DNA of 64,000 nucleotides from Meandrina meandrites (Eukaryota; Cnidaria; Anthozoa; Scleractinia; Meandrinidae): NCBI GenBank assembly GCA_963693305.1, contig OY855908.1, positions 37,047,305 to 37,111,304 of the forward strand, read 5' to 3'. Shown piece by piece: positions 55,134 to 64,000 of this stretch (position 1 is its first letter; each line of letters starts with the position of its first letter). The notes under the pieces were generated by a model. It saw only the letters and a program-made list of their open reading frames with translations, ran no database searches and was not told where the DNA came from. The position numbers and the translations under genes were made by a program.

Positions 55134-56158
55134 TTAAGATCGTTCGATATCTTTTAAATAATTAGAGGCTGTCCTCCTAGGAAGCGACCACTTTTGATTT
55201 ATTTCAAAAGTTCTCCACACTGAAACAAGGCTCATATAAGAAAGAATAAAACACACTTCTTTGGTTTTTATTATTGGTTGTACTCCAGATTTTACGGTGA
55301 ATATCACAGATACCCGAAACCCTCGATACGCCCTTCAACGAAGCCGAAATAAGCACTATTTAAGATGCCTATTACCGGTCGTACATTTGGCAGACGAAAA
55401 TAAGAATAACATCAGAAATACACATTTAGGTTATAATTAAGATCGTTCGATATCTTTTAGATTCGGACTTTCTCTTTTACAAGCATGAGGCAAAACCTTT
55501 TAATCAGTATCGGTTGGTTTTGAATGAAGTGAAATTGTTTCTGGAAAAAATTCAAATTGGCTTTCTTCTATTCTATATTCATTAATCAGTTTAACTGTCA
55601 TTTGCAGTGTTTGCATAGAGCATGCACACAGAATATAATTGCCTAATGGTTAAAACGCCAGTCAAAAGGATTTAACACAAGTTCCTACCTTTCTCTGTTA
55701 AATTTGCTATAGGACAGGAACAAAAGAGATGCCGTCTTTAACATCAAAGAATCGCTATAGCCATCGCATAGTAATTTATGAGCAACACGTATGTTTTGAA
55801 ATAACTGCGTGAACATATTGGTTGTCTTGAACTACACAACAACATCTTCACTCTTTGATTGGTTTAATTTGAACAAGTTAAACAAGTTTTCAACCAATAG
55901 AAACGCATCGGTCATCATTTCTTCCCTTTTGTTTAATGGCAAGGCGAGACTCGTCTTTGGCCCGTTATGTGTACAATTCGTAGACAAACAGTGATTTTGC
56001 GCTGTATGTGTTTATTTGTTTTCCAACATACGGGTCTAATCGAGTAATAAGGAATGCAGCAGTTATTGCTAAAAACATTTGCCACCACACAATGCTGACC
56101 CCACAGTTTGTGGGGTCAGCATTGTTAAATTCACGAGTTCGACAGTCCTTACTGTGCA
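55134..56158. repeat. 1-kb direct repeat right of the recombinase
   Basis: Partner of 51889-52896. It carries a 17-base palindrome at 56089-56125 that the left copy lacks, and ends where the 56159-57756 element begins. Confidence 0.85.
56089..56125. repeat. 17-base perfect hairpin, copy-specific
   Basis: Arms 56089-56105 and 56109-56125 (acaatgctgaccccaca and inverse), 3-base loop. At the same place the left repeat reads a non-palindromic sequence. Confidence 0.85.
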
Positions 56159-57756
56159 GGGGGAAGCTATTCTACGAGCCTTCGAGCCCGAGCTTCTTTT
56201 TGCGAGCCGCGAGCCTCTTTTGCGAGCCACGAAAAATTACCGCCGAAAAATCCAAAAAAGGACGTAATGCCCTACTGTGGTCTTTATTTATACATTCAGA
56301 AAAGATGGCATTGCAATATGTTCAACTGTGAGCCGAAATCTTTCTGCCGTTATCTGTTGGTGAAGCACCCGTCTGTAAACAATATACATGTGTATAGTCG
56401 CGGTGATGTATTACTGCTCTCAGTCCAAAACTCTGCTCCTTTTGTTTTACATGTAGGGAAAATTCACCTTGAAGGACAACTTTACAGACACTAGTGACGG
56501 CGTAGATAAAAAGTTAACAATCGTGTAAGGCTTGCGTTTATTAGAAAAGTACGGGTAATTCGATGCGTGATGGCCACGCTTTTGCTATACCGAATTCTTG
56601 CGAGTGGACATTTGTCACGCTTTTGTGGAATCAGTTGTTACATGTAAAACATAGTTCCTACAAATAGCCGGACCATTTCAAGATTTAAATCGCCTATAAA
56701 ATAGTTAATCAAGCCTAAAAGCGGAGCTCCCAGCAATTTGCCAGTCGCGTGATGATCACGCTTTTGCCATGCTTTTCGAATGCACTCTCGACTGTTATCA
56801 CGAACTCAATTTTGTTTGTTCTGACTATTTAACAAATAGATTCCATTTTGCCGTGCGTCTGTTCTGTTATAGATCACAGATGACGTCAAAATGTGGTAAG
56901 AACAAAAAAGTGGCCCACGAGCCGCTAGACGAGTGGGTCACTGATGTTCTTACCACATTTTGACGTCTTCTGTGATCTGTAATGCACCTGTCAATGGAAA
57001 CCCCCGGTTAGGAGAGTGAGTAATGTGCGAGCCGCGACCCGCGAGCCGCAAGCCGCAAGCCTCTTTTTGCGAGCCACCGGTTTTTTGTTTTGTTTTTATT
57101 TTTTCATATTTTGTATTTTACCTAAGTTTAAATGTACACTAACCGATAAACAACCCTGCTGAGGAAAAGGAAGTCGCCTAATCACACGTACACCGTGCAA
57201 TCTACTGCGAAGATTGCGTGACACACTAATCGCTACAGAGTGATCATAAAGATGACGGCGTCGCTATCAGGCCGGTCAAAGCTGGAAACCGGCAACGCAA
57301 TAAATAAAGTTGAGAAGCAAGGTGCTTGTCATACAGTCATAGCCAGCAATTATTCCAAAAATTAAGGTGTCCACAGAACAGCCTTTCAGCGTCCATACCC
57401 TCACATGCAAGGCCAGGTTCTCAGCCCAAGATGGCTTCCAAAACAAAGGAGAGAAAAGTTTACGGCAGTGACGATGATCTTTTTTTCTCTTGGAAAACAA
57501 TTTGGATAGTTAGGCAAAATTTTGGGAAGAAGAGCCTGATTTTTCCTGTCTGATGGAGCTTAACACGACACAACAGACGTCGGCACCTCGACTGAAGGTA
57601 CGTTACTCAATATTTGGTGAAGTGCCATCTCGGCTAAAATGCTGATGCAGAAAAAATGAATACGTGAATTTTTTGGCGGGAATCTTTCGAGGCTCGCATT
57701 AATGGGCTCGAAGCTCGAGGCTCCGGCTCGCAGACTTGCAGAATAGCCTCCCCCCT
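56159..57756. mobile_element. 1.6-kb element with 'gcgagcc' rich inverted ends
   Basis: Ends gggggaagctattct and the inverse of agaatagcctcccccc, followed by 'cgag/gagcc' low-complexity sequence at both sides (56165-56230, 57665-57735). A plus-strand frame from ATG 57431 (MASKTKERKVYGSDDD) may be a residual gene start. Confidence 0.55.
56871..56978. repeat. 33-base fold-back around TGACGTC
   Basis: Arms 56871-56903 and 56946-56978 differ at one position (tgacgtc/gacgtct). A smaller inverted pair (gtggcccac/gtgggtcac) lies in the loop. Confidence 0.85.
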
Positions 57757-57889
57757 CTTATCTACAAATTTAAAAAATCTGGCCAAAACAAATGATTTTT
57801 AACAATTTTTGGCCAAGATAAACAAGCATTAGGGGCCACTGTTCCGTCATTTATCATGCATTTACACGCCATCATATATATACACTCAC

Positions 57890-57988
57890 CATTAGCAGTT
57901 TTAACCAAGAGAATCCGGGCGTAGAAGCCGAAGATTTCCTGGATAACGCGCTTGTGAATAACACTGACGATAAGATCAAGAGCCTCAT
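57890..57988 (-). CDS. Possible signal-peptide exon
   Basis: ATG 57988 opens MRLLILSSVLFTSALS, which looks like a signal peptide, then a serine-rich stretch and a GTGAGTGT donor after 33 codons in phase 0. The layout is like the knottin signal exons, but no downstream partner exon was found and the upstream acceptor is weak. It could be chance. Confidence 0.25.
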
Positions 57989-58330
57989 AATACATCCTTC
58001 TAAAGTGATCTTTGGCAGTATGGTAGGTACGGTGGGAACGACTGCGAAAGAAACTGCCGAGACTTTGACTTTGTGCATATGCAAGAGTAGACGCGTTTTG
58101 TTGCTTTCAAATGGTAAAATTCATAAAATATCCATGTGATCTGGAGCCCTAGAAAATCAACCCAAGTAGAAAAGTGGTAGGGGTATACCAGCCCCTCCCC
58201 CTCCGCGGTCCCTGTGAATATTCTGCCTTTTTCGACCGTATTCCCATTCGAAAGTTCACGCGTTCATCACGACCTCTAAAGCCTGGTTTTCAGCGACGGA
58301 ATCCGAGTCGTGTTAAAAAGCGCTTAGGAC

Positions 58331-58676
58331 CTAGGGTGCTTACCATTTAGCCAAAAAATCCGGAAATTTCAGTTGAAAGTCAAATGGAACAGTAATTCTC
58401 CGGACAATCCGTTTGAAAATTGTGCACTGCCTCCAGAGGTAGTCCTCTTTTTCCATTTAGAACGGAACGTCAGAAATTTCCTTACCAATTGCACGATTTC
58501 CCAGTTCCAGTCTCTCATCAACGGAAAACAATAACAGGAAACCAAATTTCAAATTGTAAGCGCCATCTTGTTCGGTTGGTTTGCTGATTTTGGAAAATCC
58601 CTTACCATTATTCAATGATCATCCTAACAGGTTCGTTCTGACAAATGGCAAGCACCCCTAGTGAAACTCGGAGTCG
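58331..58676. mobile_element. hAT-like MITE
   Basis: Ends ctagggtgcttaccattt and inverse ctaggggtgcttgccattt; A-rich interior without ORF. Confidence 0.55.
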
Positions 58677-58863
58677 TTAGCGGATGTTTCCATTCTTTTC
58701 CGATTCCGCTTATACACCGTCGTAGCGGGCATCGACCCGTATCACCCTGGGAGACGTACCGCTAGTGAGGTAGACAACGGTGAAGGAGAACCAAGACACA
58801 ACAGAACACACAAACTTGAATAGCGCAGGCCACAGGTTCCTGTACAGTAAACTAGTAGTATAT

Positions 58864-59344
58864 AGAGGCTCGTACAGGGGTATTCTCGTGACGCGTGATT
58901 AGCTGATTTTATTTTTCGTGAAACGTGAATTTAATAAATTTATTCTTCGTGACCCGTGACCAGAAGGTTTTGCGTGACACGTGAAGAGCTTGAATTAATA
59001 ACCGATATTCGTGATTTCACCACTTTATTGACTTTATTTTGCGTGATTTTGAGACGCAAGACCTCAAATGTGAACTCCGTATAATTATCGTAACGTCAAA
59101 CACTCTTTGTAGAGTAAGAACAGGATAAAAGAGTATGTTTCTTTCTTATTTTCGTAATTTCTTAATCAATTTTGATTTCTTCAAACACTATTTGTAGCGT
59201 AAGAACAGGATAAAAGAGTACTTATTTTCGTGATTCGGGAAAATGAAATTTCAATATCCGTGATCCGTGATTCGTTATTTTTTTCGTCCGTGAATCGTGC
59301 CAGAGACCCCCCCCCCCCCCCCCCCCCCCCCTGTACGACCCTCT
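58864..59344. mobile_element. 'gtgattcg' TIR element
   Basis: Ends agaggctcgtacagggg and the inverse cccctgtacgaccctct, TA-rich flanks. The interior is made of 'cgtgacccgtga' phrases. A C-run of more than 20 bases (about 59309-59331) lies just inside the right end. Confidence 0.65.
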
Positions 59345-59395
59345 ATATATGGCTGATGTAGAGTAAATACATAAGGAAGACTTCAATTCCTTTTC

Positions 59396-59401
59396 TTTAT
59401 T
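59396..59401 (-). terminator. Poly(A) signal of knottin gene 1
   Basis: AATAAA on the minus strand, 182 bases past the stop codon at 59583. Confidence 0.5.
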
Positions 59402-59582
59402 TTGTCTTTACACTCAAGGCCATGTGTAGTCATTTCTCTAGTTTATTTATTCGCAATTCCTAATTTCTGCAGCTACACTTTCCCATTTAATGAAAAAAAA
59501 AATACAGTTCATTTCCAAGATCCTTAAAATATTAACCAGCCAATATATGTCCTCGGAAATGACAGAATGATCCATTGTCGTG

Positions 59583-59658
59583 TTACTTGAATCGACGGCT
59601 TGGATGGTCGCTCTTTTTCACACATCTCCCATCATCAAATGGCCTGGTAGGTGGTAAA
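59583..59658 (-). CDS. Knottin gene 1, last exon
   Basis: Acceptor cttttttttttcag-like, exon 59658 to stop 59583. It completes the fifth cysteine codon and contains the sixth cysteine (in GRCVKKS) and a C-terminal basic stretch. Confidence 0.65.
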
Positions 59659-62110
59659 CTGAAAAAAAAAGACGGGCAAGCATTTGAAATGTGTTCACCA
59701 AAGTTTTGAAACAAATTATTGCTTCAAAATTCAAGGCCAGTATGAAACAAAGCGAGAAAGAAATCGTGTCAGGGGAAGAGAGAAAGGAAGTAGAAGCAGG
59801 CAAGAGAATATGAAAGCAGGAAAATATGAGAAAGAGCATGCAAATCTACCACAAACAAAGCAAATCACGTTACATACAGAAATTACTTATTCATCAAAAC
59901 TACATGGATCCTTTTCTCGACTTATTCTACTTTCCAGGACTTCAAAGGCCATAATCATCGGTGGACTCTCAGGACTCAACTAAAACAACTCCGTTTTCAA
60001 TGTATTTGCTACACTGAGAATCATTGCCGGTTTAATATTTTCTAGCAACAGTTTCAAGTAAAAAGGCCGTCATTTTCACATTATTGTATAAGCCCTGAAG
60101 AAGACTAGCTCTTCTTGTAAAACGACAGTAAATTTGCAATTGAAAAAGAGAAGTTTACCAAGAAGAAAGAAAGAAAAAAGAAGCTGGAGAAACAAACAAC
60201 ACCACTACGAAAGGAATACAACAAAAAATGTAAATAATAAAATGAACGAAATGTAAGAGACGTTACCAGTCCAAGTCATTGCAGCAATCTCTTGTCGTCC
60301 TACAAGTTCCTCTTTCACCTTTACAGAATCTTTCATACCGTTTATAATCCTAAACCACAAAATAACCACGAAATCACTACAAGAAAGCTTTGCTTCGTAA
60401 CAAGAGGTTCCTAATTTATTAACCAGTGATATCTCTGAGTCTAGATCTGTGGTGCTGCTAAGATATCCTATCTCGTTAATACTGCTTGAAGAAATATTGA
60501 AATTAAAAACGAAACTTACTCTTTTGAACAACTAGGCCCTGTTCAGACGTCGTGCTTCTGCCGTGCCGAACTAAATTCAGGAATTAAGTTCGACAAAAGC
60601 ACGGCAGAAGTACGGTGTCTGAATCAAACTTAAAATTAAGTTCGGCAAATTAAAAGCAATTAAGTTCGACAAGCTCTGCCGTGCTACACGACTCTGGCAC
60701 GGCAGTGATTCAAACGTCGCGCTTCTGCCGTGCCAAACAAAATTCATAAATTATATTAAATGTATTTTGACGGGGGTAGTTTCGGCGCCATTTTTGTTTG
60801 ATCAACGCTGGCTAATTGTTACGTGACTTCAGTAAGTCCTGAATTTGGCACGACGTCTGGATCAGAGTCGTGTTTGTGCCGTGCTACAGTTGAACCCATT
60901 ACAATTAAGTTCGGCACGGCAGAAGCACGACGACTGAACTGGGCCTTAGTTAAAAGAAAAATCAACATTGCCCGCGACCCCAGACAAGAAGTATTCTACT
61001 TACAGATCAAAAGTGTTAATTTTCAAAAACGATCAGGCGGAACTTATTTCATTGGTGTTGGTTGCAAACAATAAACTTCACAGGAATATCGCAGAATTCG
61101 TATCGTAATAAATTAAATAACAATATAGTTTAAGAATCAGTAATTATTGTGAGAAAGTGCCCCCCTGAGAAAATGACGATTTTACTTGGCTCATTGAAAT
61201 ACTGAACTCACAGGGACGGCGGAGCCGGGGGGGCTGGGGGGGGGGGGGGGGGGGGGGCTTTATCCCCCCCAAGCCAAAAAACAACCAAAAGGAGCAAGAA
61301 ACAAAACAAACCTACTTCGGCAAATTTGACACTGCTGACTTCAGTCATTGCAAATGACTTCAACCAATGAACTTACCTTGGCTTAAAACGAGAGACGTAC
61401 GACTTGGGACGAGTCAGGCAGAACCTTATTAGAGCTGCTACATCCCCTTTTCTCAGATTTTCCGTTAGCCCTTCACAGTTTCTCGAAACTTTGCAAATTG
61501 TTTTAATGTTGAAATTTGTCGTAGTCCATTACGAATTTTGCGTCGTAATGTAAACAAAAGCAATTTTACACCATTGATTTTTAACATTTCCCCAGCAGGC
61601 TACACACGTCGAGCTTTTATCAAGTTAAAAAATCTCGGCAATATCGGATGTGAGAATTGAAAATACATGCCATTTTATACTTGATTCAGATCTATTTTTT
61701 GACGAAATATCTCGTGGAGAATGCTGAAAATAGCATTTGCGAGACTCCAGATTTCAAAATTCTCTGGGGAGCATGCATCCAGACCCCTCTAGAGGCTCGC
61801 CCCTTCAGCGCTCGCTTCTGTGAACATCATCTTAAAAAATCTATTTTTTTAGCCGCCCCCCCCCCCCCCCCCCCCACTTCAAATTATGCTCCGCCGTCCC
61901 TGACTCAGTAACCGAAATGCATGCATAGGAAGGATGAGTGTATAGACCTTTAATTTGCCAATGCCGTCGATGAGAACTAAGGTATCATCGCTGTCACCAG
62001 TGTCCCCTCTCCCAGCCATGAATATTGGCGCTGCATGGATGCATTCCACGAGGATAATTGAGACGAAAACAATTGCAAATAAGCACTTCATTATTTCTCC
62101 GGAATCGACT
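59583..62110 (-). CDS. Secreted knottin-like peptide gene 1
   Basis: Minus-strand gene with three coding exons: 62091-61948 (within an exon starting at 62110), 60349-60267 and 59658-59583. Precursor about 100 residues. The signal exon codes MKCLFAIVFVSIILVECIHA, cleavage expected before AP, then an acidic spacer with RGDTGDSDD; donor GTCTAT, phase 0. The cysteine exon has DYKRYER, then C-x6-C-x5-CC-x4, and leaves after TG in phase 2 (donor GTAACG). The last exon follows a nine-T acceptor; its first T makes the fifth Cys, and the sixth Cys lies 11 residues on, followed by a basic tail and TAA. The pattern C-x6-C-x5-CC-x4-C-x11-C is that of inhibitor cystine knot peptides (toxin-like, defence or signalling). 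Phase and cysteine order agree at both joins. The introns hold MITEs at 60535-60945 and 61211-61902. Secretion is likely; target unknown. Confidence 0.7.
60267..60349 (-). CDS. Knottin gene 1, cysteine-core exon
   Basis: 83 bases between gtggtttag and GTAACG. Four cysteines plus the start of a fifth codon. The homologous exon of gene 2 is at 44907-44983; both begin with DYK and keep the CC pair with the same spacing to the donor. Confidence 0.7.
60535..60945. mobile_element. Harbinger-like MITE in knottin gene 1 intron
   Basis: Ends GGCCCTGTTCAGACGTCGTG and inverse GGCCCAGTTCAGTCGTCGTG, flanked by CTA and TTA, the three-base duplication type of PIF/Harbinger. Interior built of 'ttctgccgtgc' and 'aagttcggca' phrases. 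Confidence 0.7.
61211..61902. mobile_element. 'CAGGGACGGCGGAGC' element with G- and C-runs
   Basis: Inverted ends CAGGGACGGCGGAGC, direct repeat actca on both sides (61206-61210, 61903-61907). A G-run follows the left end and a C-run precedes the right end, so the runs are part of the inverted repeat. It lies 41 bases past the signal exon's donor. Confidence 0.7.
61948..62091 (-). CDS. Knottin gene 1, signal-peptide exon (coding part)
   Basis: 48 codons. The exon begins at 62110 after ttattttttttcag, so a 5' UTR exon must lie upstream, as in gene 2. If the GTCTAT donor were ignored, the frame would run into the MITE end and stop at 61879. Confidence 0.65.
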
Positions 62111-62720
62111 CTGAAAAAAATAAGGTGTAAAAAATGTATGTGGTATGTCATTACACGTGCACGCCGTTACACTGAAATAAATTAGTATTTATACAACTGA
62201 ATTGAGTTACTGCGCCCGTTGTGATTGGTTGATACCTGTCATCTATTAGAGTACAGTCACACAGATGATGTCATTGCGTGGTGTGACTCGCGCGCGTGAT
62301 CAGAGTTCATAGTCCAAGTCAGTCTTATTGGCAAAGTTTTTTCAAAACTTGCAGCCAAAAGTATCGTATTAAAATATAGGCAACCTCGGCTTTTCAAGAA
62401 TAAATTCGTATTCTGGAGACATAATCCACTTACATATTGCTCAAGAATAAGGTTTTAGTCAAGCACATACCACATATAAGACCATATGAAGTCAAAAGAG
62501 CAAACGGAACTTTTAGTTTTGAATTTTGTCGCTTCAATCCATTTTTGGATTGTTGGCTAGTTAGCTTCCCAAGCATCGCTAATACATATGAAATTCTGAG
62601 TTGAATCTATTATTTTGACTGAATGAAATGACCGCGATCTGAACCGTCCGTGCGCTTCAGCCCGAGCTGTGCAAATTATTTTTTTAATTGTAAAATGACT
62701 TTTATAATTAATTAATTAAT

Positions 62721-62815
<95 letters not shown>

Positions 62816-63118
62816 TGTGTTTTATTATTTTTCAATCCATTTTAAAATTTTATTTATTTCATTTCTATATTTTGATATTTTATTATTTTTTATTATTACT
62901 TTCTTTTTACGCACTCCGCACTCCTCATTTTTAGAACAGCCGTCGTTTGAATTACATCAATGTTTGTTTTTTTAGTTCACAAAAACAGAACAAAAAAACT
63001 TGAGGCTCAAAGTTATCTACCAAACTGAGGGTGTGGGATATACTTCTATTGGTTGTTGATCACGTTTACAGTAAGGTGATTGGCTGCATTAACAAAGGTA
63101 GCTTCTGCTCTTGTTTAT
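62111..63118. other. Upstream flank of knottin gene 1; no gene
   Basis: AT-rich, with a long (ATTT)n array. The 5' UTR exon and promoter of knottin gene 1 should lie here but I could not fix them. Confidence 0.4.
62711..62816. repeat. (ATTT)n microsatellite
   Basis: About 25 units, almost perfect. Confidence 0.95.
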
Positions 63119-63448
63119 GGACGGACCATTATTATTGTTATTATTTTTTTTTGGGGGGGGGGGGGGTGGGGGTTAAGCAACTTTTCTGGGAAAGATTGTT
63201 TTTTCCACCTTCAGATTGTGCAAGATTTTTTTCTTGGGCCATGAGCTTGTGCAAGAATGTTTTGCAGCACCAAAATCACAATAATAGTACAAAGCGCTCG
63301 CTCGATTTTTTTCCCTATGGCTCCCTTCACAGGATTTTTGTTCAGTCGCTTTTCGGTGCAGGAATTTTTGTTTGGAAAGAGCCTAACACCCCCCCCCCCC
63401 CCCCTCCCTCCCTCCCTCCCCTTCCCTAAATAAATAATGGTCTGTCCC
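63119..63448. mobile_element. MITE with 'GGACGGACCATTATT' ends
   Basis: Inverted ends ggacggaccattatt and aataatggtctgtccc. The left inner part has a G-run, the right a C-run (63391-63404). The inside repeats 'tgcaagatttttt' and 'tgcaagaatgtttt' phrases. Confidence 0.6.
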
Positions 63449-64000
63449 TAAGCCTTGGGGTATGCGTAAACTCTTCCCTATCCATGTCAACGACGATTGT
63501 TTTGCGAAGAATTTAAGATCGACCAAGAACCAAAAAGTGCTTTTATTCCTTTGTTACGCTTAACTTCCTTTAGTGATATTCTACGTTTGTGATTTGTCGT
63601 AAATAAATTGTAAAACTACCAAGTAACACTTAGCTGTTACTTTCATTTGAGACTTTAGGTTGGCTGTTTTTAATGAGATAACTACCCCAAATACTGAAAT
63701 TTGAATAATTGGTACTGGTATAGAAGTTTGCAAGTTAGGTATGTGGATTTGTCTTCGTTTTCGAAATTTCAAAAGCAAGTGAAGTATATGATTGTGCATG
63801 AAATTCTATTGTAAGTTATCAAGCGTAATACTTAAGTAAGTCATCGTACCAAAATGTTGTAAAATCTTAGTGAGCACGAGCATAGGCGTACGGGCCGGGG
63901 AGAGGGGGGGGGGGGGCTGGGAGGGCTGCACCCCCCCCCCCCCCCCACCCAAAAAAAAAGTTTTGGGCAACTCAGATTTTTTGAGCAGCAAAAGAAATTT
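63449..64000. other. No gene; start of a further repeat at the edge
   Basis: From about 63880 a G-run and a C-run beside 'ggcgtacgggcc' look like the end of another abundant element cut by the window. Confidence 0.35.

Overview
The window is nuclear DNA of an animal, most likely a cnidarian and probably a stony coral. It is AT-rich. Genes are sparse and split by short GT-AG introns. More than half of the bases are small DNA transposons, fold-back repeats and microsatellites. The protein families seen (a DZIP3-type HEPN domain joined to a SAMD9-like STAND ATPase, a Schlafen-type AlbA_2 protein, secreted cysteine-rich peptides, a DIRS-type tyrosine recombinase, Harbinger, Kolobok and Polinton relics) fit that assignment. 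I see no rRNA, tRNA gene, CRISPR array or bacterial operon. All exon joins below are my own reading of splice sites and reading phase, without transcript data.

Left part (1-9.3 kb): a minus-strand gene with a HEPN exon (8821-9254), a 45-base exon, and a 3.6-kb exon coding a SAMD9-like P-loop ATPase with TPR-like and OB-fold regions. An alternative first exon lies at 7389-7440. This looks like a cytoplasmic nucleic-acid-sensing or antiviral effector of the STAND class. From 9.3 to 20 kb there is mainly transposon sequence: a TTAA-flanked MITE, a 1.83-kb Polinton-like mini-element with 390-base terminal repeats, a hAT-like element, several copies of one MITE family, a pogo-like MITE and a SINE-like copy.

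Middle part (20-40 kb): a minus-strand gene for a lysine-block acidic protein (20.3-21.8 kb); a zone of broken Harbinger, Kolobok and LINE copies and large perfect palindromes (22-31.3 kb); and a plus-strand gene of eight coding exons (33.6-39.3 kb) for a Schlafen-like AlbA_2 protein.

Right part (40-64 kb): two paralogous minus-strand genes for secreted knottin-like peptides (about 44.6-47.9 kb and 59.6-62.1 kb). Each has a near-identical signal-peptide exon, a six-cysteine core exon and a short last exon, and the introns are filled with transposons. Between them are a 5'-truncated CR1/Jockey-like LINE sitting inside one of those introns, a 0.6-kb direct duplication, and an intact tyrosine recombinase gene between 1-kb direct repeats (51.9-56.2 kb). 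The defence-type genes (HEPN-STAND, AlbA_2) and the secreted peptide pair are the host content; nearly everything else is mobile DNA.
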